Shown in pieces: positions 54,602-61,321 of a DNA stretch of 64,000 bases (the first letter of the stretch is position 1; every line of letters begins with the position of its first letter). Source of the stretch: Terriglobia bacterium (GTDB lineage Bacteria; Acidobacteriota; Terriglobia; Bryobacterales; Bryobacteraceae). The stretch spans positions 1-64,000 of the forward strand of contig JAJPIT010000080.1 in the NCBI GenBank assembly GCA_021324615.1, in the 5' to 3' direction. The notes beneath the pieces were generated by a model. It saw nothing but the letters and a program-made list of their open reading frames with translations. It was not told the origin of the DNA and did not search any database. The translations under genes were made by a program, and so were the position numbers.

Positions 54602-55301
54602 GGACGGTCAGCGGCAGACGCGGCGGGCCGCCATAATAACCGTTCAGATCCATGGCATGCTTGAGCGCTGCGGCGCCGTAGCGTTCAATCAGCCGCGCCC
54701 CGCGCGCCAGGCGGTTCTGCCAGTCGCCGGCGGCCCCGTATTCGCGGCTGCGATGCGCTTCCCAGATGCAGATCGCCGCGTAGGGGACCGCGTTGGCGAT
54801 CTCGCAGATCACCGCCGCCGCGCCCGCCGCGAAATCCTCCGCCATCGAGCCCGACGATCTCCCGATCCGTGTGTCCAAAATGTTGGGGTGCGACAAACCC
54901 TCCGGCGGGACGCCGTCGATCAGGATGGGAATCCGGGAGCGGTCGGCGACGGCGGAAAAATAGATCCTCTGCGTCTCAGCCTCCGCCTGCGGAACGCCCA
55001 CGAATGCGGCTTTATAGCCCAGCGATGCGGCCCGGTTGGTAAGCTCGGCCGTTTCCCGCACCGACGGCATCCCGGTCGCCGCGATCCGGATCTTTTCCGG
55101 CGCCGAAAATTCGGCGGCCCACTCCCACACCCGGATCTTTTCTTCCGCGCTGAGATAAACCGATTCCCCGCCGGAAACCACGTAACCGGAAACGCCGGTG
55201 AGATTCCATTTCTCCAGGTTGTGCCGGATTTTGACCGGATACAGATCGCCGTTGTGATCAAAAGCCAGGGCGATGGGAATGAAGATGCCTTGAAGTTTCA
55301 T
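54546..55301 (-). CDS. DapA-superfamily protein lacking the catalytic lysine
   Basis: Protein of 251 residues, short for the dihydrodipicolinate synthase/N-acetylneuraminate lyase family (about 290-310). The N-terminus (GIFIPIALAFDHNGDL) and the C-terminus (ALKHAMDLNGYYGGPPRLPL) align well with the family. In between, SHPNILDTRIGRSSGSMAED jumps from the strand before the Schiff-base lysine straight into the strand after it, so about 30-40 residues including the catalytic Lys are missing. The Tyr of the YNxP motif reads DGVPP. Aldolase chemistry is therefore not expected. It could be a decaying gene or a repurposed fold. A strong hairpin lies just before its ATG, and its 3' end overlaps mfd by 56 bases. 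Confidence 0.75.
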   Translation of the reverse strand: MKLQGIFIPIALAFDHNGDLYPVKIRHNLEKWNLTGVSGYVVSGGESVYLSAEEKIRVWEWAAEFSAPEKIRIAATGMPSVRETAELTNRAASLGYKAAFVGVPQAEAETQRIYFSAVADRSRIPILIDGVPPEGLSHPNILDTRIGRSSGSMAEDFAAGAAAVICEIANAVPYAAICIWEAHRSREYGAAGDWQNRLARGARLIERYGAAALKHAMDLNGYYGGPPRLPLTVLTPARRREVEEAFAGLRG

Positions 55302-55308
55302 AGCCAGC

Positions 55309-55333
55309 GTGGGAAGTGGAGTCCACTTCCCAC
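55309..55333 (-). terminator. strong hairpin after atpE
   Basis: GTGGGAAGTG (55309-55318), loop of 5, CACTTCCCAC (55324-55333): a perfect 10-bp stem 14 bases after the atpE stop and 7 bases before the ATG of the DapA-like gene. There is no T-tract. It probably ends the F0 operon or limits translation of the next gene. Confidence 0.6.
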
Positions 55334-55347
55334 CACCCAGCTCCGTC

Positions 55348-55653
55348 TTACCGGCTCAAGAAGACGACGACGAACACGTACAGCGCCAGCGATTCGATAA
55401 AGGCAAGTCCCAGAATCAGCGCAAAGCGTATGCCGCCCGCCGCTCCGGGATTTCTGGCGATCGCCTCGGCGGCTCCCGCCGCGGCGCGGCCCTGTCCGAT
55501 GCCGCACAGACCGGAGCCGATGCCCATTCCGATCACCAGCCCGATGGTTTTCAGGCCCGTATCCGTGCCTCCGCCGGCGGTCCCTTGCGCGAAAACCGAC
55601 GTGGTGCACAAAAGCAGGATCACCAGCGCCAGCAACACAATCCTCACTCGCAT
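55348..55653 (-). CDS. atpE: ATP synthase F0 subunit c
   Basis: Membrane-rotor proteolipid of 101 residues, longer than the usual 70-90 because of an N-terminal signal-like extension (MRVRIVLLALVILLLCTTSV, then FAQ). The two hairpin helices carry GIGQGRAAAGAAEAIARNP (Gln54) and the ion-binding carboxylate in LAFIESLALY (Glu87-Ser88, Tyr92). Gln plus Glu-Ser matches part of the sodium-binding pattern (Q...ES...T/Y), but the Thr is Leu, so ion specificity is ambiguous. I chose ATG 55653, which has GGAAA upstream; the longer frame is Arg/Pro-rich. It is last in the atpZ-atpI-atpB-atpE run. Confidence 0.92.
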   Translation of the reverse strand: MRVRIVLLALVILLLCTTSVFAQGTAGGGTDTGLKTIGLVIGMGIGSGLCGIGQGRAAAGAAEAIARNPGAAGGIRFALILGLAFIESLALYVFVVVFLSR

Positions 55654-55753
55654 TGTTTCTTTTTCCTTTCCTATAAAATTCCGCCGGGGAGGTGGTTCCG
55701 GTCCGGTCCGGGGGGACCGGCGGCTCACGCCCGGCGGGGATAAAGCCGCAAAA

Positions 55754-56485
55754 TTAATGCTCGTGCGAAGTGGCGATGTTGATGTAGATCATCGCCAGAA
55801 TCATGAAAATATAGGCCTGCAACAGGCCCACAAAGACGTGCAGCAGCATGAAGATCACCGGCGCCACCAGTTTGGTCAAACTCAGAAACGCCATGGTCAC
55901 CTGATCGCCCGCGAACATGTTCGCGTAAAGACGGACGCTGAGCGAGAGGATGCGCGCCAGATGGCTGATCAGTTCCAGCGGAATCATCAACACCGCAAGC
56001 CAGGCCACCGGGCCCATGAACTGCTTCAGGTACGCGAGCAGGCCCAGTTCCCGGATGCCGTGATAGTTGTAATAAACAAACGTCGCCAGCGCCAGCCCGA
56101 GCGGAACCATGATGTACATGGTGGGCGATTCAAGCGAAGGCACCAGCCCGATCAGATTCATCAGCACAATAAACAGAAAAAGCGTGCCAAAGTAGGGCAG
56201 GTAACGCTCGCCATGATGCAGCCCGACCTCTTCCATGGTCATTTTGACGAAGCCGTAGGCCAGCTCGAAGATGTGTTGCAGCGCGCCCGGCTGATCCACG
56301 GAAAGGCGCATCCGCGCCAGAAGCACCAGCGCGAACAGGATGGCAATCACCAGCAGTTCCATGGAAAGCCAGTTGGTCCACGGCCGTTGTAAAGCCGGGA
56401 AGCGGGCCAGGCCGAGCAAAGCGTTCGCAACGCCCGCCGCATGATCGTTTAGTAATTTCGTGAGCCAGAGTTCTTGTTCAGGCAT
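55754..56485 (-). CDS. atpB: ATP synthase F0 subunit a
   Basis: Membrane stator subunit of 243 residues that forms the ion half-channels against the c-ring. The essential arginine lies in ILSLSVRLYANMFAGDQVTM, and IYINIATSHEH ends the protein. Hydrophobic helices occupy most of residues 35-235; VGLHHGERYLPYFGTLFLFI and LIGLVP are typical of subunit a. It follows atpI by 3 bases and precedes atpE by 100 bases. No subunit b or F1 gene follows, so the operon is split. Confidence 0.95.
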   Translation of the reverse strand: MPEQELWLTKLLNDHAAGVANALLGLARFPALQRPWTNWLSMELLVIAILFALVLLARMRLSVDQPGALQHIFELAYGFVKMTMEEVGLHHGERYLPYFGTLFLFIVLMNLIGLVPSLESPTMYIMVPLGLALATFVYYNYHGIRELGLLAYLKQFMGPVAWLAVLMIPLELISHLARILSLSVRLYANMFAGDQVTMAFLSLTKLVAPVIFMLLHVFVGLLQAYIFMILAMIYINIATSHEH

Positions 56486-56488
56486 AAA

Positions 56489-56863
56489 TCATTTCGAAAA
56501 CGCCAATTCGTAGAGGATTTCCGCAAGCACGGCGGCGGCCGAGGCAAACAAGCCGGCCAGAAGCGCCATCGGACTGACTTCTAAGTACTTTACCATAACA
56601 TAAACCGCCGCTCCGAGCAGAGCGTACCGCATCAGAAACAGAGCGGCGTAGACTCCGGTGCGCCGCGCCGGAGCCAGCCCGATGCCGCCCGCCACGCCTT
56701 GAATCATATGGAAACTCAGATAGGAAAGCAGCGCGCCGAGAGCGAACCCGGAGCCGGACCGCAGTCCGGATTTCGCCCCCGCGACCGCGGCCCCCACCAG
56801 GCCGATGGCGGCGATCAGGCGCCGGATACGGGCGATGGCCCGATCGTAGAACTCCGGCGTCAT
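56489..56863 (-). CDS. atpI: ATP synthase subunit I (AtpI-like)
   Basis: Small membrane protein of 124 residues with four hydrophobic helices (about 17-33, 38-60, 70-85, 95-115). AtpI proteins assist c-ring assembly or stability and are usually the first genes of atp operons. I chose ATG 56863: its codons overlap the end of the atpZ-like gene by 4 bases, and the frame upstream is a shadow of atpZ. SGFALGALLSYLSFHMIQGV is the best conserved-looking part. Position directly before atpB supports the call; sequence conservation in this family is low. Confidence 0.82.
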   Translation of the reverse strand: MTPEFYDRAIARIRRLIAAIGLVGAAVAGAKSGLRSGSGFALGALLSYLSFHMIQGVAGGIGLAPARRTGVYAALFLMRYALLGAAVYVMVKYLEVSPMALLAGLFASAAAVLAEILYELAFSK

Positions 56864-57069
56864 TCCTTGCCCAAGCCGTGGATGAGCTGGATGAACCCGC
56901 CGATGGTGCCCGCAATCAGAAACACGATGGCAAGAAAGTGCGTGTTCAGGGCTTTGTCGATCGCGTAACCGATGACATAGCCGCCCAGTCCCGAAAGCGG
57001 CAGCATGGTGGCCAGAGACACATAACGGACCACCTGGCTCCACGGATTCTGGTTGCGGCCGCCGCTCAT
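56860..57069 (-). CDS. atpZ: AtpZ/AtpI-type small membrane protein of the ATP synthase operon
   Basis: Protein of 69 residues with two hydrophobic helices separated by a short loop (VSLATMLPLSGLGGYVIGYA and FLAIVFLIAGTIGGFIQLIH), with the GYxIGYxID pattern of the AtpZ family (putative F0F1 assembly subunit, DUF F0F1-ATPase_gene1). ATG 57069 gives the compact protein MSGGRNQNPWSQVV. Overlap with atpI is 4 bases. hemD ends 4 bases upstream, so hemD and the F0 genes may be one transcription unit. Confidence 0.82.
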   Translation of the reverse strand: MSGGRNQNPWSQVVRYVSLATMLPLSGLGGYVIGYAIDKALNTHFLAIVFLIAGTIGGFIQLIHGLGKE

Positions 57070-57073
57070 GGGT

Positions 57074-57892
57074 TCAACGCTTCCTCGCCAGAATTTCCGC
57101 GGCGGCGTCGGAAATCTCATTCACCAGAAAACCCATTTTCGGATGGGAAGGTTCGAAATCGCGCGGCAGATCGTAATCCGCCAGCGTTTCGCTGGTCGCG
57201 GGCCCCACCGAGGCCACCACCGTCCGCCTCAGCCCCGCGCGAACGGCGTCTTCCAGTCCCATCTCCGCGGCGATCCTGAGCAGATGCGGAACCTGGATGG
57301 ACGTGGTGAACAGAACCACGTCGAAACGATCATCGCAGAGGCCGCGAACGGCCTCGCGCAGCGGCCCGGTGTCTTCGGGGAGATCCCATCGATAAACAGG
57401 AACCGGGGTCACTTCGGCGCCGCGGCGGCGCAGCCCATCGATCAGCTCCGGGTTATCGCGGCCGTATTCCTGCACCGCGATTTTCCGTTCCGGACGGCCA
57501 TCGACCGCGGCCAGAACTTCCCGCCAGGTGTTCGGCTCGGGAACCACCACCGAAGCCGGCACGCCCCATTCGCGCAGCACCGCCAGCGGCTTTGATCCCC
57601 GCACGACCGTGGTGAGCCCGCCCAGCGCGGCGGCGAAGCTGCCGGCCGGGTGACGCGTCTCGATCACCTGCGCCAGCAGCCGCGTTCCCACGCCGGTCAG
57701 CAGGATCATCATCTCAAACTGGCGTGAAAAAAGGCGTTCGGCAAACGCGAACGCCTCGGAATTTTCGGCAAGCGGAACTTCGCGCATCGAAGGCGCGACA
57801 AACGGCTCCCCGCCGCGGGCCCGGATCAGCCGTTCCATCTCGCGGCCGCGGCGGCTTTCAAGCGACAGGACCCGGAGACCGTCGAACGGCAT
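57074..57892 (-). CDS. hemD: uroporphyrinogen-III synthase
   Basis: Cytoplasmic enzyme of 272 residues that cyclises hydroxymethylbilane to uroporphyrinogen III in haem synthesis. The family has few invariant residues; the calls rest on the two-domain Rossmann-like layout, the N-terminal LRVLSLESRRGREMERLIRA, the C-terminal DVVLFTTSIQVPHLL and VVASVGPATSETL, which corresponds to the conserved (S/T)xGPxT motif, and SHPKMGFLV. It lies between a c-type cytochrome gene 21 bases upstream and atpZ 4 bases downstream, fitting an energy-metabolism transcription unit. Confidence 0.88.
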   Translation of the reverse strand: MPFDGLRVLSLESRRGREMERLIRARGGEPFVAPSMREVPLAENSEAFAFAERLFSRQFEMMILLTGVGTRLLAQVIETRHPAGSFAAALGGLTTVVRGSKPLAVLREWGVPASVVVPEPNTWREVLAAVDGRPERKIAVQEYGRDNPELIDGLRRRGAEVTPVPVYRWDLPEDTGPLREAVRGLCDDRFDVVLFTTSIQVPHLLRIAAEMGLEDAVRAGLRRTVVASVGPATSETLADYDLPRDFEPSHPKMGFLVNEISDAAAEILARKR

Positions 57893-57913
57893 CGGTTCCA
57901 GGTTAACCGATCC

Positions 57914-58285
57914 TTACTGGGCGGGCTTCGGTTCGGGAGCGGTTTTGGGCTCGGTCTCCCCGCGGTGGCAGGTGTAGCAGGTCACGTGCATCTTGCCGTC
58001 GGGGAAGTTGGCGTTGATCTTCTCCGACATCTCGATCATGTGCCGCGCGATCTCCTTCTTGGGATTTTCATCGCTGGCGAAATTGCCCTGCACGTGGCAG
58101 TAGTTGCACTGCACGCCGAGGCCGGTGGTGAAAGCGCGCATGATCTGGCGGACCTGGGCGCCGTCGGTGACCTTCAACACTTTCAGGTTGGTGGGCGGCG
58201 GAGGAGCCTTCTTTTCCTTCTTGGGCGCCTCTTGCTGGGCGCACAGCGGGATCAGGAGAAACAGAGTGGTGACAAGTAGGCGCAT
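57914..58285 (-). CDS. exported diheme c-type cytochrome (CytoC_RC-like)
   Basis: Protein of 123 residues with a signal peptide (MRLLVTTLFLLIPLCAQ), a Lys/Pro-rich linker and two covalent haem sites, CNYCH and CYTCH. The spacing and the LKVLKVTDGAQVRQIMRAFT segment before GVQCNYCHVQG resemble the photosynthetic-reaction-centre cytochrome subunit family, of which non-photosynthetic acidobacteria carry many small members. It is likely a periplasmic electron carrier. A perfect TATAAT ends 8 bases before its ATG with no Shine-Dalgarno. hemD follows after 21 bases. Confidence 0.9.
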   Translation of the reverse strand: MRLLVTTLFLLIPLCAQQEAPKKEKKAPPPPTNLKVLKVTDGAQVRQIMRAFTTGLGVQCNYCHVQGNFASDENPKKEIARHMIEMSEKINANFPDGKMHVTCYTCHRGETEPKTAPEPKPAQ

Positions 58286-58293
58286 CAGGCGAC

Positions 58294-58299
58294 ATTATA
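58294..58299 (-). promoter_or_regulatory. -10 hexamer of the cytochrome-hemD-F0 unit (leaderless arrangement)
   Basis: Perfect TATAAT on the minus strand, 8 bases before the ATG at 58285, with no Shine-Dalgarno in between. Confidence 0.5.
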
Positions 58300-58319
58300 C
58301 ACAATCCCCGGATCCGGTG

Positions 58320-58348
58320 GCGGCCGGCGCGCGGGTCTCCCCGGCCGC
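58320..58348 (-). terminator. terminator-like hairpin after the CDF gene
   Basis: GCGGCCGG (58320-58327) and CCGGCCGC (58341-58348), 13-base loop, 5 bases after the stop of the CDF gene and upstream of the cytochrome promoter. No T-tract. Confidence 0.45.
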
Positions 58349-58353
58349 GCTCT

Positions 58354-59226
58354 TCACAACTCCCGGTACGGCTCGACGTGCACCAGAACATCCTCCACCC
58401 AGCGCACGCTCGCTTTAATGCGATTCTTGACGCTTCGCGCGATCTCGTGCGATTCGCGTACGGTCAGATCCGGGTCGACTTCCAGATGAAGATCGACATG
58501 ATAGCGCAACCCCGTTTTCCGTGCGAAACATTTTTCGATGCCGCAAGCGCCCGGCACCTGCATCGCCGCCGCGCGAATCTCCGCCATCTGCGCCTCGTCC
58601 GGCATGGTGTCCATCAGGTGCAGAACGGTTTCGCGCACGACGCGGAAGCCGAGGAAAATCACGATCAGGCCGATGGCGACGCCGCCGTAATGATCGGCGG
58701 CGGAAAAGTCCCCGCCTCCGAACACGGACAGCGCCACCGCGGCCAGCCCCACGGCTCCGGAAAGCATATCCACCGCGTCGTGCGAGGAGTCAGCCTTCAA
58801 CCCGGAACTGCCGCTGGCGCGGCTCATCCGCACTTTGGCCGCGAACAGAATCGCTTTCACCGCCACCGATCCGGCCAGCGGCCACAGCGCAAAAGCCGCC
58901 GGCCGCCCCCGCAAGGCGCGCGTCTGCCACGCGTTCAAACTGATCGCCGTTCCCGAGGCGACCAGCACCACCCCGATGGCCAACCCCACCAGAATTTCAA
59001 AGCGCCCATGCCCGTACGGATGCTCCTTATCGGCCGGCTTGGCGGCGATCCACAAGCCGATGAAAACCATCCCCGAGGTGAAGAAATCGGCCGCCGATTC
59101 CAGGCCATCGGAAACCAGCGCGACCGACCGCGCGGCGATTCCGGCCGTGATCTTGACCGCGGCCAGCGCCGCGCTGATCAGGATGCTGAGAAGAGCTACC
59201 CGGCGGGCGAGGCGCTCGGCGGACAT
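58354..59226 (-). CDS. cation diffusion facilitator (CDF) transporter
   Basis: Metal-ion exporter of 290 residues with six hydrophobic helices and a cytoplasmic C-terminal domain. The TM2 metal motif is ALVSDGLESAADFF, with the family's usual HSxxD replaced by DGLES; TM5 has DSSHDAVDMLSG (HDxxD); YGHGRFE follows TM2. The C-terminal ferredoxin-like domain carries YHVDLHLEVDPDLTV and VHVEPY. Zn/Fe/Mn specificity is not determined. I chose ATG 59226 (MSAERLARR), which has GACAAT with a TG two bases before it, 8 bases upstream; ATG 59244 is the alternative. Divergent from the EEP gene. Confidence 0.9.
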   Translation of the reverse strand: MSAERLARRVALLSILISAALAAVKITAGIAARSVALVSDGLESAADFFTSGMVFIGLWIAAKPADKEHPYGHGRFEILVGLAIGVVLVASGTAISLNAWQTRALRGRPAAFALWPLAGSVAVKAILFAAKVRMSRASGSSGLKADSSHDAVDMLSGAVGLAAVALSVFGGGDFSAADHYGGVAIGLIVIFLGFRVVRETVLHLMDTMPDEAQMAEIRAAAMQVPGACGIEKCFARKTGLRYHVDLHLEVDPDLTVRESHEIARSVKNRIKASVRWVEDVLVHVEPYREL

Positions 59227-59234
59227 TCGATTCG

Positions 59235-59240
59235 ATTGTC
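59235..59240 (-). promoter_or_regulatory. -10-like hexamer of the CDF gene
   Basis: GACAAT on the minus strand, preceded by TGC (extended -10), 8 bases before the ATG at 59226. Confidence 0.35.
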
Positions 59241-59282
59241 GCATTGCCGACGCGACTTTTCTTCCACACCGCCGGCCCCGGC

Positions 59283-60143
59283 GTGCGAAGCTGGAATTTG
59301 AGCGGACCCTTACCGGAGATTCTGACCGGCGATTTTGCTCCGGCCGGCCTGCGTTTTGGACCGCCACGCGCCATTCGCGTGGTCGATTGGAACATCGACC
59401 GCGGCCAGGATCTGCCCGGCATCCTTAAATTCCTGGCCGGCGCCGGCGCCGATCTGCTCCTGCTCCAGGAGGTCGACGTCAACACCAGACGCACCGGCCG
59501 CCTGAACATCGCCGAGGAGATCGCCCGCAGCCTGAAGATGAACTACGTCTGGGCCCGCGAGTTTCAGGAGCTGGCGCAGGGCGCGCCGGACGCGCCCGCC
59601 TATATCGGACAGGCCACGCTGGCCCGCTGGCCGCTTGCCAAGCCGCGCGTTCTCCGCTTCGCACATCAGTCCAGCTTCTGGGCGCCGCGCTGGTTTCTGC
59701 CGCGGACTCCTCCTTTTCAGGCCCGCTCCGGCGGGCGCATCGCCCTGATCACCGAAGGCGCCGGGCTCATCACCTATAACCTGCATCTGGAGAGCCGGCA
59801 TGGCATGCCTCTTCACGTCGGCAGCGACGCGCTGCGCCTGGCCCAGATCCAGGAGATCCTCTCCGATGCCCGCCGCTATCCGCCCGGCGCGCCGCTGGTG
59901 GTCTCCGGCGATTTCAACCTCAACCCCGCCTACCCAAAACCGGCCGCCGCCATGCGCGAGGCCGGCTTCACCGGCGTCCTCGGACCCCGTCCGGAGGCGA
60001 CCACCCATCTTCTGTTCGTGCGCGGCCCCGCCGTCGATTCCGCCTTCCTGCGCGGCCCGCTACAGGCCAGCGCGGCAAAAATTCACCGCGGCGTCCGCGC
60101 CTCCGATCACTTCCCGGTCAGCTTCACGCTGCTGCTGGGCTGA
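59283..60143 (+). CDS. endonuclease/exonuclease/phosphatase (EEP) family protein
   Basis: Metal-dependent phosphodiesterase or nuclease-like enzyme of about 286 residues. The catalytic set of the EEP superfamily is seen: VVDWNIDRG (Asn), LLLLQEVDV (metal Glu), TYNLHLESRHG (catalytic His), VVSGDFNLNP (Asp/Asn) and SDHFPVSF (Asp-His). The substrate may be DNA, a lipid head group or a phosphorylated small molecule. The start is uncertain: GTG 59283 gives RSWNLSGPLPEIL, and TTG 59244 is the farther alternative, which would overlap the CDF start region. No signal peptide is evident. NHL gene follows after 60 bases. Confidence 0.85.
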   Translation: MRSWNLSGPLPEILTGDFAPAGLRFGPPRAIRVVDWNIDRGQDLPGILKFLAGAGADLLLLQEVDVNTRRTGRLNIAEEIARSLKMNYVWAREFQELAQGAPDAPAYIGQATLARWPLAKPRVLRFAHQSSFWAPRWFLPRTPPFQARSGGRIALITEGAGLITYNLHLESRHGMPLHVGSDALRLAQIQEILSDARRYPPGAPLVVSGDFNLNPAYPKPAAAMREAGFTGVLGPRPEATTHLLFVRGPAVDSAFLRGPLQASAAKIHRGVRASDHFPVSFTLLLG

Positions 60144-60178
60144 TCCGGCAAGCCGGAGCAAAAGGGCAGGAAACCCGT

Positions 60179-60184
60179 TATACT
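60179..60184 (+). promoter_or_regulatory. -10 hexamer of the NHL-repeat gene
   Basis: TATACT 19 bases before the ATG at 60204, leaving room for AGGAG 5 bases before the ATG, so this gene has a conventional leader. Confidence 0.45.
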
Positions 60185-60203
60185 CGAACCTCAGGAGAAT
60201 TCC

Positions 60204-61253
60204 ATGTCACGCCTCATGCTCGCCGCCGTCCTGGCGGCCGCCGCCTTTGCCGGCAACGAACCTAATTCTCAGCCAAACCCGTATCAAACCATTAAGGGAT
60301 GGTATCACCTGCCCGAGGGACGAACCATGGGATCGACCAGCTCGGTCGCCGTCGACTCGAAAGGCCATATCTGGGTTGCCGACCGGTGCGGCAAAAATTC
60401 CTGCGCCGGCTCGGATCTGAATCCCATCTTCGAGTTCGACGAGTCCGGCAAAATGCTCAAGAACTTCGGCGCGGGGATGTTCATCTTCCCGCACGGAATG
60501 TTCATCGACAAGCACGACAACGTGTGGATCGCCGATCAACTGGGCCACATCGTGGTCGAGTTTTCCCCCGAAGGCAAAACGCTGATGACCCTCGGCCAGA
60601 AGGGCGTTCCCGGCCAGGGCGAGGATGGAATTAATCAGCCGACCTCGGTCGCTATCGCCCCAAACGGGGACATCTTCATCTCGCAGGGCCACGAGAGCCG
60701 GCGCGGCGAAGGCCCCGCCGATATTTTGAAATTTTCCAAGGACGGAAAATTCATCAAGCGCTTCGGCGGCCACGGCTCCGGGCCCGGCCAGCTCGAGATG
60801 CCGCACAGCATCAGCTTCGATACGAAAGGACGGCTGTTCGTCGCCGACCGCCAGAATAACCGCATCGAAATTTTCGATCAGGACGGCAAATACCTCGACC
60901 AGTGGACCCAGTTCGGCCGCCCGAGCGGCGTCTTCATCGACCAGCACGACGTCATCTACGTCGCCGATTCGGAGTCGCAAAGCGTGAAGCCGGATCCCAG
61001 TACGTCCAAAGGCAAGGGCCGCGGCGGCATGAACTCCGACTACGGCTGGAATCCCGGCTGGAAGCGCGGAATCCGCGTGGGCAACGCGAAAACGGGCGAG
61101 GTGACCGCGTTCATTCCCGACCCCGACGCCGAGGATCTGAACGTCCGCCATCCGGCCACCACCGGCGCTGAGGGCGTCACGGCCGATCGCCACGGCAATA
61201 TCTACGGCGCCGAAGTCGGGCCGCGCGACGTAAAGAAGTACGTCAAGAAGTAG
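60204..61253 (+). CDS. secreted NHL-repeat six-bladed beta-propeller protein
   Basis: Exported protein of 349 residues: signal peptide (MSRLMLAAVLAAAAFAG) then a beta-propeller built from NHL repeats. Repeats are visible as (I/V)xVAD(R/S/Q) strands: HIWVADRCGKN, NVWIADQLGHIVVEFSPEGK, RLFVADRQNNRIEIFDQDGK, VIYVADSESQS and NIYGAEVGPRD. The closest characterised relatives are peptidyl-alpha-hydroxyglycine amidating lyase-type propellers; no catalytic role can be claimed here. AGGAG precedes the ATG at 5 bases. It is often found in acidobacteria as a periplasmic binding or enzymatic propeller. Confidence 0.87.
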   Translation: MSRLMLAAVLAAAAFAGNEPNSQPNPYQTIKGWYHLPEGRTMGSTSSVAVDSKGHIWVADRCGKNSCAGSDLNPIFEFDESGKMLKNFGAGMFIFPHGMFIDKHDNVWIADQLGHIVVEFSPEGKTLMTLGQKGVPGQGEDGINQPTSVAIAPNGDIFISQGHESRRGEGPADILKFSKDGKFIKRFGGHGSGPGQLEMPHSISFDTKGRLFVADRQNNRIEIFDQDGKYLDQWTQFGRPSGVFIDQHDVIYVADSESQSVKPDPSTSKGKGRGGMNSDYGWNPGWKRGIRVGNAKTGEVTAFIPDPDAEDLNVRHPATTGAEGVTADRHGNIYGAEVGPRDVKKYVKK

Positions 61254-61321
61254 TGCGCCCCGGAAGGCCGCCGCGGCGGTTTTCCGCCTGAGATTCCGGA
61301 CGGCGGGCGCGCACTACTCCA

